NCBI RefSeq assembly: GCF_011751745.2 | Contig: NZ_CP061170.1 | Coordinates: forward strand, 3,410,001-3,474,000 | Length of the DNA: 64,000 bases | Direction: 5' to 3' | DNA from: Paramicrobacterium fandaimingii | Lineage (GTDB): Bacteria; Actinomycetota; Actinomycetes; Actinomycetales; Microbacteriaceae | Shown here: in pieces, positions 44,001 through 53,381 of the stretch | Position numbering within the stretch: the stretch's first letter is position 1 | Layout of the letters: each line of letters opens with the position of its first letter | Position numbers and translations under genes: made by a program | The notes under the pieces: generated by a model | Seen by the model: the letters and a program-made list of their open reading frames with translations, nothing else | What the model was told of the DNA's origin: nothing | Database searches by the model: none

Positions 44001-45662
44001 ATGCACACACGAACGCTGGTGCGACGCATCGCCGCCGGAACACCTCTCGTTCTCGCCGCGGCCGCCGCCTTCGTTCTCTCGGCGCCGGCCGCCTCAGCTC
44101 ACGCCAGCTGGGAAGACTCGTCGCCCTTCGGGGGCCAGGCGAGCACGGGCCAGCTGCGCTTTGCAGACGACAGCATCACCGGCGGCGAGTGGACGGACAC
44201 TGACGGCGCCGCATTTGATTCAGCTTCCGACACCCTCACCGCCGGCCAGGCGCTCAGCTATACGGTCAGCGACGTGGGGGTTGTCGCGGTTGGAGACAAC
44301 CTCTCGGCTCACATCGAGTATGCGTCTGGCGCCGTCGTTCCCGAAGGCATTCGCGATCACATTTCGCTCGCCATCACCACCGACCCCACAACGATCGCGG
44401 GGGCCTCGGCAGACAGCAGCGGCACGCAATCCGTCGACCTCACGGTGACGCTGACCGCCGACGATGGGCTGAACGCAGCGGGAACGATCGACCTCAGCCA
44501 CCTCGCCGTCACCCTTACCAACGGGGCGAGCTGGACCGACACGGCGGCGCTGAACGCGGGCACGCTCACGACCGCTCCTCTCGCGCCGGGCGGCACAGTT
44601 ATTCTGCGGTTCGACCCCGCCGTTGAAGACGACGACATTGTCGGCTTCTACCTCGATAACCCACGCCCTGGAACGACAATCGCGTGGGGCATTTGGAATA
44701 CGGCAGGCACCGAGCTCGAGACGAAGGCCGTCGACGGCCTCAACTCGATGGACTTCAGCGCGTCACCTGGAGCGAATCGCGATGTGAAGATCACCGGAGC
44801 GTTCGACGGCTTCGGGTCTGCCGAGCAGACCGAGAGCCTCATCGGCTCCCTCACGCACGTCGAAGGCTGGACCGACGATATCGGCTCGACATCAGCCGCG
44901 TACGCGTTCGCGAACGCCACGCACCTCGTGTCGGTGAGCAGCATGCCCAGCGGCATCACCGACGCATCCTATGCATTTCACAATGCGGGGAGCAAGGCCA
45001 CTTATGCTCTCGCGATTCAGAACTGGGACACCGCGAACGTGACGACGATGGCGCACATGTTCGACGGGGCCACGAGCTTCAACTCCTGGGATATCGGGTC
45101 GTGGAAGACCGCGAATGTCACCGACATGTCGTACATGTTCGCCGGTGCCACGTCGTACTCGACTCCTCTCTACAGCTGGGACACGTCGCGGGTCACGACG
45201 ATGGAGGGCATGTTCGCCGGTGCCACCGCGTTCACCGGTGACTGGTGGGGCAACTCGATCGGGTTGTGGAACGTCTCGGCCGTCACCAACATGGACCGCA
45301 TGTTCACCGGTGCAGCCGTCTTCAACGCAGACCTCTCCGGCTGGAACGTGTCTGCGGTCACCAGCCACGTCGACTTCGCCACGGGGGCCGCGCTCGCCCC
45401 GGAGCACACCCCAGTGTGGAACGACGCAACCGAAAGCGACAGATCGCGCAGGTCGCAGCCCCGGGCGGATCCGGCTCCGACTGTCCCTCCGGCAGAATCC
45501 ACGACAGACCCCATCGAGGCGCCGAAAGACGATGACGGCAGTGACCCGGATGCCGGGGAGTCGACCGACCCCGACGCAGACGAGCCGATCGATCCGGATG
45601 CTGGGGAGTCGACCAATCCGTCACCTCCCGCCTCGAACGACGATGCTGAGGCCACATCATGA
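44001..45662 (+). CDS. BspA-like leucine-rich-type surface protein (DUF285 repeats)
   Basis: 553 residues, secreted: a signal peptide RIAAGTPLVLAAAAAFVLSA with AASA before ASWEDSS. Residues about 37-200 form a beta domain that resembles the preceding TasA-like protein. Residues about 330-480 hold five BspA/DUF285 repeats of the form WDTANVTTMAHMFDGATSF, NVTDMSYMFAGATSY, RVTTMEGMFAGATAF, AVTNMDRMFTGAAVF. A proline/aspartate-rich acidic tail (DPDAGESTDPDAD-type) follows. There is no LPxTG or transmembrane anchor, so attachment is not by sortase. GGAGGAGG precedes the ATG. DUF285 proteins are adhesins or host/particle-binding proteins. Confidence 0.87.
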   Translation: MHTRTLVRRIAAGTPLVLAAAAAFVLSAPAASAHASWEDSSPFGGQASTGQLRFADDSITGGEWTDTDGAAFDSASDTLTAGQALSYTVSDVGVVAVGDNLSAHIEYASGAVVPEGIRDHISLAITTDPTTIAGASADSSGTQSVDLTVTLTADDGLNAAGTIDLSHLAVTLTNGASWTDTAALNAGTLTTAPLAPGGTVILRFDPAVEDDDIVGFYLDNPRPGTTIAWGIWNTAGTELETKAVDGLNSMDFSASPGANRDVKITGAFDGFGSAEQTESLIGSLTHVEGWTDDIGSTSAAYAFANATHLVSVSSMPSGITDASYAFHNAGSKATYALAIQNWDTANVTTMAHMFDGATSFNSWDIGSWKTANVTDMSYMFAGATSYSTPLYSWDTSRVTTMEGMFAGATAFTGDWWGNSIGLWNVSAVTNMDRMFTGAAVFNADLSGWNVSAVTSHVDFATGAALAPEHTPVWNDATESDRSRRSQPRADPAPTVPPAESTTDPIEAPKDDDGSDPDAGESTDPDADEPIDPDAGESTNPSPPASNDDAEATS

Positions 45663-46237
45663 CACGCACGCACGCTGACCGCACTCGCCCCGAGAACCCG
45701 GTGCTCCGCGGCATCCTGATGGGTCTCTCATGGGGAATCCTCGGGCTCACCCTTCTGCTGGGAATTCTCGTCATCGCGGTGCCGAAGCTGGTCGGCGGCG
45801 TGCCGTTGACGGTGCTCTCCGGATCAATGGAGCCAACGCTGCCCGTCGGCTCGCTCGTCGTTGTGCGCCCCGTTGCTCCCGACGACGTGCGGGTCGGCGA
45901 CATCGTCACCTATCTGCCGAACCCCGACGATCCCACAGCGATCACGCACCGCGTGACCGCCATCAATCACAACGGCGACGGCTCCCGCGTGTTCACGTTC
46001 ACCGGCGATGCGAACGCCACGGCCGATGCTCCGGTTCGCGAGCAGCAGGTGCGCGCAGAAGTTTGGTACGCCATCCCCGGTCTCGGCTATGTGAACTCGG
46101 CCGTCAACGGCGACGACACCGGCTGGGTTGTCTATGCCGCCGCCGGGGCGTTCTTTCTCTGGGCGATCGTGCTGTGGGTCAAGGCGGCGCGCACCCGAAT
46201 CAGGAACCGGCTCGTGCCAGCTGACTCCGATCGTTGA
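45659..46237 (+). CDS. SipW-type signal peptidase I
   Basis: 192 residues, two membrane segments (about 17-41 and 165-185). The catalytic serine is S56 in SGSMEPTLP, and the box DIVTYLPNPDDPTAITHRV has H97 where bacterial type I peptidases carry lysine, the hallmark of the ER-type/SipW branch. Its ATG overlaps the BspA gene stop (ATGA). It should cleave the unusual signal of the TasA-like protein two genes upstream. The last 38 bases overlap the convergent LuxR gene. Confidence 0.92.
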   Translation: MTRTHADRTRPENPVLRGILMGLSWGILGLTLLLGILVIAVPKLVGGVPLTVLSGSMEPTLPVGSLVVVRPVAPDDVRVGDIVTYLPNPDDPTAITHRVTAINHNGDGSRVFTFTGDANATADAPVREQQVRAEVWYAIPGLGYVNSAVNGDDTGWVVYAAAGAFFLWAIVLWVKAARTRIRNRLVPADSDR

Positions 46238-48734
46238 CGGCCAGCTTCTGCATGGCGCGGTACACGTGACTCTCGATTGTGCGCACCGACAGAAACAGCC
46301 TGCCCGCAATCTCGCGGTTTGAGAGCCCTTCGCGCACGAGATCGATGATCTCCTGTTCGCGTGCCGTCACGTTGGCAGACGAGGTCTTCTGCGGAACCGA
46401 TGCCCGCACGTCTCTGCCCGCGATCTCCGTGTACGCGGCATCGGAGTACGCAGCACCGTCGGCCGTCGCCCGCTGCTGCGCGGCCTCAGCCGCGGCGGTG
46501 CGAATCGCTCCACCCATCACCATCGATTGCGCAGCATCCGCGATCTCGGTGGTCGTGCCGTGCGCAATCGTCTCGTGCAGGCGCACGACGGGGGCAAGCA
46601 GCGGAATGCGCATCGTCGCGAAGGCCGCGGTGAGACGATTGAGCCTGGCGTCGCTCAGGGTTGTCGGCGTCATCGCCCAGCTGAACGCGGCGGACGCCCG
46701 GCGTCCCGTCGCCCACAGCTCTTCTCCGTGACGCCACAGAGGCTCGGCATCTGCTGCCCCGGTGAGAGCGGAGGCGACCTCGGCATGAGCCCACGGGCGC
46801 ACGAAATCCAGTGGCGGCACGGACGTGCGCGGCGTTGCGTCGAGCTCATCAAGAAGCGTCTGCGCGAGACCATGGTGCCCGTCGCGCGCGTGCAGAACCG
46901 CGGCGAGAGCGAAGACCCGTTCGTCGAAGGGGCTCTGCACCGGGCCACAGCGGCCGATGCGCAGCACAACGCTCAGCGCCCGAAGCGCGCGGTCGCTTTC
47001 CCCGGCGATGAAGAGGGCCGTCGCAAGCCCGCGCGCGGCGACCCGCACGGAAAATGGGCTCAACTCGTCGTAGGCGTCGCTCAATCGCCGTCGCGACCAC
47101 GCAATCGAATCATCCACCTGGCCCACCATAAGAAGCGCGTCGCCGCGCAGCGCATTCAGCTGGTGAGCAATGGGCATCTGCATGCGCGCCCCCTGCCACT
47201 GATCCAACACGTCGAGTGCCTGGTCAGGAGCGCCCGCCTCGAGAGCCTCCTCCACGCGCACGATCGCTGCGATGCCGCGCAGCGCCGGCGGCACATCCTG
47301 GGCGTCGTCGACATCGGCCATGCTCAGAGTCGTCGTGGTCGCTTCCGGGTCAAACTGCTGAACAAGACGGTGGAGAAATGCTTGCCCCATCTCTGGTGCC
47401 ACGAGCGTGCCCGACGGGCCGGAATCGGAGCGCAATCCGTCGACGAAGCTGCCGCCGCAATATGCCTGCCACTGGCCGCGCAGCAGAGCGTACGAACCGA
47501 CGTGCTCGCTTCGGTCTGATGTACTGGCGGCGGTCTCCGCGAACACACGATCGACGTCAATGGTGTCGAGTCCGTCGAGCAGCCTGAGCCGCAGAAGCGG
47601 AAGCGCGCTTGCGACGTCGCGCCGCTCATCCCACGTCTTCTGCCAGAGGGAGGCCTTGGTGCGCACCGACTCGGCGAGCACGGTCACCTGCTGGTGCGCT
47701 GGAGCGTCTTCGGGGTATCCGCCCACCGGCTCGACCGCGGCAGGCAACGTACGCTCGGGCGTTCGAAGCTCGCCCACCCCAAGCGATTCATCCAAGCGCG
47801 CGCGAAACACCGCCCGCCTCGTGGGCGACAGGTGCAGTCTCAGCGAGTTGGCCAGCACGGGCGGGCTCACAGCGATAGCGTTCTCGGCCGGCCGCTCGAA
47901 CACGGCAAGGCGCCCAGCGCGGTCAAGCCCGGTGATGCAGTCGTCTCCCAGAATGCGCCGGGCGTGGGTCACGTTCATCAGCCCGAACCAGGCGATGAGC
48001 TCGAGGCCCTCTCGGAGTTGGTCGTCGAGCTGGGCCATCAGACCGTCCATCAGCGACCGTGTCGGCACGTTGTCGAGCACCCCCGTTTGAGCCCACCGCC
48101 CGTGCACGTTCGTGATCGCGTGGTTGTCGAAAGCGGCGAACGTGAGCTTCTGCACCACACGCGGAATGCCGCCTGATCGCCCAGCAATCGCCGCGGCAAG
48201 GCCTCCTTCGACCTGTCCGCCGAGCAGCTCGCCCATGTATTCGACCACGTCTGCGACGCCCAGCGCCGGAATCTGATCCGTCGCCGCGCCGCACAGCACA
48301 CTGGCCCACCGGTCATCTGAACCTGCTGCGTAGGGAACAGTGGCGACGATGCTCAGGCGGTCAGGATGCTGTCGCAGCACCGTGTCGATGACCGTCATCG
48401 ATGCCGCGTCGAGACGATGCACGTCGTCGATCAGAATCGTGGCACGGCTGCCGCCCACCAGGTCGAGAAGCGACTCTGTCGCTTCAGACGGCCCAAAGCG
48501 CGACGTGCTGCCTGGCGCAAGCGCGGTGTGCTTCAAGAACGCGCCGAGGGCAACGGCATCGCCGACCCCCGAGAGTTCGACGACTGATCTACCCGCAGCA
48601 CGCAGCGGCTCACGCAGCGAACGCAGCACCGTCGATTTGCCCGAGCCGACATCACCTGAAAGCAGAACATGCTGCCCCCGCTGCACGCGCAGCATCGTTC
48701 TTTCACGCAAGCGCGCGTGTGTGAACATCTCCAT
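46200..48734 (-). CDS. LAL-type LuxR regulator with ATPase domain
   Basis: 844 residues. N-terminal P-loop GDVGSGKS (27-34) and Walker B TILIDDVHRLD, a long helical middle region rich in TPR-like repeats, and a C-terminal LuxR helix-turn-helix, VTAREQEIIDLVREGLSNRE then LSVRTIESHVYRAMQKL. This is the large ATP-binding LuxR (LAL/MalT) class. I start at 48734 because GGAGGGGG lies upstream; the ATG at 48767 has none. Its convergent overlap with the SipW gene makes it the obvious candidate regulator of the surface module, though this is positional inference. Confidence 0.92.
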   Translation of the reverse strand: MEMFTHARLRERTMLRVQRGQHVLLSGDVGSGKSTVLRSLREPLRAAGRSVVELSGVGDAVALGAFLKHTALAPGSTSRFGPSEATESLLDLVGGSRATILIDDVHRLDAASMTVIDTVLRQHPDRLSIVATVPYAAGSDDRWASVLCGAATDQIPALGVADVVEYMGELLGGQVEGGLAAAIAGRSGGIPRVVQKLTFAAFDNHAITNVHGRWAQTGVLDNVPTRSLMDGLMAQLDDQLREGLELIAWFGLMNVTHARRILGDDCITGLDRAGRLAVFERPAENAIAVSPPVLANSLRLHLSPTRRAVFRARLDESLGVGELRTPERTLPAAVEPVGGYPEDAPAHQQVTVLAESVRTKASLWQKTWDERRDVASALPLLRLRLLDGLDTIDVDRVFAETAASTSDRSEHVGSYALLRGQWQAYCGGSFVDGLRSDSGPSGTLVAPEMGQAFLHRLVQQFDPEATTTTLSMADVDDAQDVPPALRGIAAIVRVEEALEAGAPDQALDVLDQWQGARMQMPIAHQLNALRGDALLMVGQVDDSIAWSRRRLSDAYDELSPFSVRVAARGLATALFIAGESDRALRALSVVLRIGRCGPVQSPFDERVFALAAVLHARDGHHGLAQTLLDELDATPRTSVPPLDFVRPWAHAEVASALTGAADAEPLWRHGEELWATGRRASAAFSWAMTPTTLSDARLNRLTAAFATMRIPLLAPVVRLHETIAHGTTTEIADAAQSMVMGGAIRTAAAEAAQQRATADGAAYSDAAYTEIAGRDVRASVPQKTSSANVTAREQEIIDLVREGLSNREIAGRLFLSVRTIESHVYRAMQKLAVNDRSQLARAGS

Positions 48735-48791
48735 GCCGACCCCCTCCAGCCGGAACTCCTCCAGCATGGCACGTTCGGGCAGAGATGCGCG

Positions 48792-49247
48792 CTAAAGACT
48801 CACATCCGTGATGTCAATGCGCCCGAGAATCTTGCCCGCAATCTCGCCTAGCGTGTTGACCTCTTCTTCGGTCAGGCGCGCATCCACGAGCTCACGACGA
48901 GCTTCCCGTGCGACGTGATACCCCTGACGAGTAGCCGCTACGCCGTCATCCGTGAGCGCGATGATGGCAATGCGGCGATTCGCGGCATCCGCTCTGCGTG
49001 CTACCCACCCGCGGCGCACGAGGCGATCTGCCAGCCGCGTCATGCCGCTCGGGCTCATGGACAGGCGCGCTGCCGCCTCCGACATCGTGAGACTGCGGTC
49101 GATCGCGTTCGCGAGGTACCAGAGCGCTTGAAACTCAGACGACGACATTCCGACGCGCTCGGTGAGCCGCATGCTCAATTCTGAATCGAGAAACGCGGCA
49201 GCCTTCTGCAGGTCTACCCACGCCAGGTCTCGATCGCGATCTTTCAC
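48792..49247 (-). CDS. MarR-family transcriptional regulator
   Basis: 151 residues. Winged helix: MSSSEFQALWYLANAIDRSL, then MSEAAARLSMSPSGMTRLAD and LVRRGWVARRADAANRRIAI (about 34-95). Standard dimerisation helices flank it. It is divergent from the NmrA-type gene, and two tandem palindromes lie in the 80-base gap, so it probably represses both. Ligands for MarR proteins are usually phenolic compounds, oxidants or drugs. Confidence 0.92.
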   Translation of the reverse strand: MKDRDRDLAWVDLQKAAAFLDSELSMRLTERVGMSSSEFQALWYLANAIDRSLTMSEAAARLSMSPSGMTRLADRLVRRGWVARRADAANRRIAIIALTDDGVAATRQGYHVAREARRELVDARLTEEEVNTLGEIAGKILGRIDITDVSL

Positions 49248-49265
49248 GAGTTCAGGATATCGGGA

Positions 49266-49294
49266 ATTGCGCGCGCAATCTTTGCGTTAGCAAC
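49266..49294. promoter_or_regulatory. Two tandem MarR-type palindromes
   Basis: ATTGC-GCGC-GCAAT (49266-49279, perfect) and TTTGC-GTTA-GCAAC (49281-49294) share the form TTGC-N4-GCAA and are 15 bases apart centre to centre. They sit between the divergent marR-type and nmrA-type genes. Confidence 0.75.
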
Positions 49295-49328
49295 ACTTGC
49301 ACAGTCAAACAAATGAAAGGTGTGCAGT

Positions 49329-50183
49329 ATGAGCTCAACAATTCTCGTCAGCGGCGCAACCGGAACCCAGGGCGGCGCGGTCGCCCGAGTGCTGCTCGAA
49401 CACGGTCACAGCGTGCGGGCAATGACACGCAAACCCGACGGCGACGCCGCGCGTGCGTTGAGTGCTCTCGGAGCAGAGATCGTGGCGGCCGACTTCAACG
49501 ACCCGGCAACTCTGCGCGCGGCAGCATCCGGTGTTGATGCCGTGTACGCGATGGGCACTCCGTACGAATCGGATGCCGAGACGGAAGAGCGCCAGGCGAA
49601 CGCTCTGCTCGACGCCGCCGTCGCGGCAGGCGTGGAGTTCATCGTCTACTCGTCCGTCGCGAGCGCGCTGGACGACTCGAAGGTGCCGCATTTCGAGAGC
49701 AAGGCACGCGTCGAGCAGCACCTCGAGACGCTGGCCGTTGCGAATACGGTGGTTGCTCCCGCGATGTTCACCGACAACATCCTCGCCCCGAACAACGCAG
49801 AATCGCTTGCCGCTGGGCGTTATGCGTTCCCGGTTCCTGCCGACGTCCGCGTTCAGAAGGTGGCGATCTCAGACCTTGCCGAGTTCACGGCGCTCGTCTT
49901 CGATGACCCGCAGCGATTCACCGGCCAGCGCATTGAGCTTGCCTCGTCTGACGAAACGGGGGCCGGGGTGGCCACGGCGCTCACCCGCGTGCTCGGGCGG
50001 GAGATCGAGTACAGCGAGGTCCCTCTCGAGGCGGTCGAGGCCAGCGGCAACGAGGACCTCGCGTCGATGATGCGATTCCTCCGGGGCCATGGCTACACGG
50101 TCGACATCGAGGCACTGCACGCCGCGTACCCCGAAATCGGCTGGCACACCGTCGAGAGCTGGGCGCGCGAACAAAGCTGGTAG
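49329..50183 (+). CDS. NmrA-like NAD(P)-binding protein (atypical SDR)
   Basis: 284 residues. The Rossmann motif TILVSGATGTQGGAVARVLL (3-22) with GATGxQG is typical of NmrA/HSCARG/quinone-oxidoreductase-2-like proteins, as are AGVEFIVYSSVASALDDSKV and TVVAPAMFTDNI later. GAAAGGTG precedes ATG 49329. These proteins either sense the NADP/NADPH state or reduce quinones. Coupled with an opposing MarR regulator and tandem operators, a role in redox or xenobiotic stress is likely. Confidence 0.9.
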   Translation: MSSTILVSGATGTQGGAVARVLLEHGHSVRAMTRKPDGDAARALSALGAEIVAADFNDPATLRAAASGVDAVYAMGTPYESDAETEERQANALLDAAVAAGVEFIVYSSVASALDDSKVPHFESKARVEQHLETLAVANTVVAPAMFTDNILAPNNAESLAAGRYAFPVPADVRVQKVAISDLAEFTALVFDDPQRFTGQRIELASSDETGAGVATALTRVLGREIEYSEVPLEAVEASGNEDLASMMRFLRGHGYTVDIEALHAAYPEIGWHTVESWAREQSW

Positions 50184-50200
50184 GCACTGACCGCGCAGAT

Positions 50201-50256
50201 CGGGGACCAACTTTCGCTATCGCCACGGGTCTTGGCATAGCAAAAGTTGGTCCTCG
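50201..50256. repeat. Dispersed palindromic repeat, copy 2
   Basis: CGGGGACCAACTTTCGCTAT (50201-50220) and ATAGCAAAAGTTGGTCCTCG (50237-50256) pair over 20 bases with two mismatches around a 16-base loop. Located directly after the NmrA gene. Extends the core seen at 15.86 kb and is followed by ATTGGTG, as is copy 3. Confidence 0.85.
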
Positions 50257-50323
50257 ATTGGTGCCGTCGGCACCAATCGGTGATCTGTCGAGTTCAGCGA
50301 ACGACAGCATCCGATCCGCATAC

Positions 50324-50362
50324 ACGTCGGGCCGCCTCGCGATGCGCGAAGCGGCCCGACGT
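50324..50362. terminator. Bidirectional terminator hairpin
   Basis: ACGTCGGGCCGC and GCGGCCCGACGT are perfect 12-base arms around a 15-base loop, between the convergent NmrA and DHA2 transporter genes. Confidence 0.75.
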
Positions 50363-50372
50363 CAGGATGCTG

Positions 50373-52100
<1,728 letters not shown>

Positions 52101-52739
52101 TCAGTTGAGGAGGTCTCGGGCAGCAGCGATCCGCCGCTCGAAAATGCGCGAGAAGTGCTCGATGCTCGGCGGGGCATCGCCATGATCAGCGAAGTACTCC
52201 TGGGCGGCGGCCCGGCTGAACGCGCCGACGATGTGCACGAGGGTCGAGGCTCGCAGGTCGCCCGCATCCATGCGCTCACGCTGCTCGATGAGCGCAATGT
52301 CACGTTGCTCATTCGCCTGGATCATCTCGAAGACGCGCGTGTGCAGCCGCGGTTCGCGCTCAATTGCGGCTTTCATTGCCCGAACATCGGATGCCGAAGG
52401 AGCCACGATCTCCCACCGGGCCAGGTGCAGCGCAACGAAGTCGTCGACGAGCGTGTCTGAGATCGAATCCCCCGCCGGGCTGCCCCCGTCGAGGAACGTC
52501 TGCGTGAGCTCGTCATCACCGTGCGGGGCGAGGATGCCGAGAACAGCATCCTCCTTCGATGCGAAGTAGTTGAAGAACGTGCGCCTCGACACCCCGGCTG
52601 CCTCGCACAGCTCTTCGACCGTGTAGCCGGTGAAGCCGTCGCGGGCGGTCCACTCGCGTGCGAGCTCAATGAGCCGCTCTGCAGACTCCTGACGGCGACG
52701 CTCTCGCAGATTCGTTGCACTTTCCATCACAACGTGCAT
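52101..52739 (-). CDS. TetR-family repressor
   Basis: 212 residues. The DNA-binding domain is RLIELAREWTARDGFTGYTV followed by EELCEAAGVSRRTFFNYFAS and KEDAVLG (about 22-68). The C-terminal part has DDFVALHLARWEIVAP and AMKAAIEREPRLHTRV, matching the AcrR/TetR_C_17-like group often seen before DHA2 pumps in Microbacteriaceae. The start could be 52739 or the ATG at 52727; the former lies inside an inverted repeat that may be its own operator, which favours 52727 or a leaderless start. Likely represses itself and the efflux pump. Confidence 0.9.
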   Translation of the reverse strand: MHVVMESATNLRERRRQESAERLIELAREWTARDGFTGYTVEELCEAAGVSRRTFFNYFASKEDAVLGILAPHGDDELTQTFLDGGSPAGDSISDTLVDDFVALHLARWEIVAPSASDVRAMKAAIEREPRLHTRVFEMIQANEQRDIALIEQRERMDAGDLRASTLVHIVGAFSRAAAQEYFADHGDAPPSIEHFSRIFERRIAAARDLLN

Positions 52740-52747
52740 TCTTGCAC
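52734..52747. promoter_or_regulatory. Inverted repeat at the TetR start
   Basis: GTGCA-TTCT-TGCAC is a perfect 5-base-arm dyad at the beginning of the TetR gene; further TGCAC words occur at about 52716 and 52772. A candidate TetR operator. Confidence 0.5.
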
Positions 52748-52818
52748 TTTTACCCTATGAGTGCACTGAGAATATTGTTCTCGCCTGCCAAGCGGCGCAC
52801 AACACAATGCCGCGTTAG

Positions 52819-52876
52819 TCGGGGACCAACTTTTGCTATCGCCGCGGCGCACCGAATATCAAAACTTGGTCCCCGA
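52819..52876. repeat. Dispersed palindromic repeat, copy 3
   Basis: TCGGGGACCAACTTTTGCTA (from 52819) pairs with ATATCAAAACTTGGTCCCCG (to 52875) over about 21 bases with two mismatches, around a GC-rich loop. Lies between the TetR start and the RidA stop, so it is 3-prime of RidA. Flanked by ATTGGTG as in copy 2. Confidence 0.85.
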
Positions 52877-52895
52877 TTGGTGATGCGAAACACGA

Positions 52896-52928
52896 TTCGG
52901 GCCGCCGCGCAGCGCGCGACGACCCGAA
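52896..52928. terminator. Terminator hairpin after the RidA gene
   Basis: TTCGGG-CCG-CCGCGC pairs with GCGCG-ACGA-CCCGAA with small internal mismatches, a short distance after the RidA stop on the minus strand. Confidence 0.55.
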
Positions 52929-52945
52929 CCGGTGAACGTCGAGTA

Positions 52946-53332
52946 CTACTTGCCCTCGGGGATCGCCGCGACGGCGTCGATCTCGACGAGGATGTTCGCC
53001 AGCTGCGAGCCCACAGTGGTGCGCACCGGGAACGGCTCGGCGAAGAACTCCTTGTAGGCCTCGTTGAACTCGGCGAAGTCCGCCAGGTCGGCGAGGTGCA
53101 CCGTTGTCTTCACGCAGTCGTTCAGCGTGAGTCCCCGCTCGGCGAGCGCCGACTGTACGTTGCGCAGCACCTGGCGCGTCTGGTCGCCGACGCTCTCGGG
53201 AACTGCGTTGCCGTTGGCGGCATCCTGTGGCCCGAACCCGGCCGTGTACACGAACCCGTTCGCTTCGACCGCCTGGCTGTAGGGCCCCGCCGGCTGCGGT
53301 GCGTTCGTGGTGTGGAATGCCTTCTTTGTCAT
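52946..53332 (-). CDS. RidA-family enamine/imine deaminase
   Basis: 128 residues, full family length. Active-site residues are present: Y18 in AGPYSQAV, R104 in FPVRTTVGSQL and E117 in LVEIDAVAAI. The enzyme hydrolyses reactive enamines released by PLP enzymes, or, in catabolic operons, 2-aminomuconate-type or D-amino-acid-derived imines. AAGGAG precedes ATG 53332; a longer frame exists but has no site. Downstream of an MHS transporter and near a YheO-type regulator, it is likely part of an amine or amino-acid catabolic unit rather than housekeeping. Confidence 0.93.
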   Translation of the reverse strand: MTKKAFHTTNAPQPAGPYSQAVEANGFVYTAGFGPQDAANGNAVPESVGDQTRQVLRNVQSALAERGLTLNDCVKTTVHLADLADFAEFNEAYKEFFAEPFPVRTTVGSQLANILVEIDAVAAIPEGK

Positions 53333-53381
53333 ACGGATGCTCCTTGATGTATCGATATGTCTGTCAGTGGATTCAGGATGC

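Noticed and set aside
45480..45660. DPDAGEST-type repeats as a separate repeat element
   Set aside because: They are coding, forming the low-complexity acidic tail of the BspA-like protein.
52780..52945. Possible small RNA gene between the TetR and RidA genes
   Set aside because: The structure is fully explained by copy 3 of the palindromic repeat plus a terminator hairpin; no promoter is evident.
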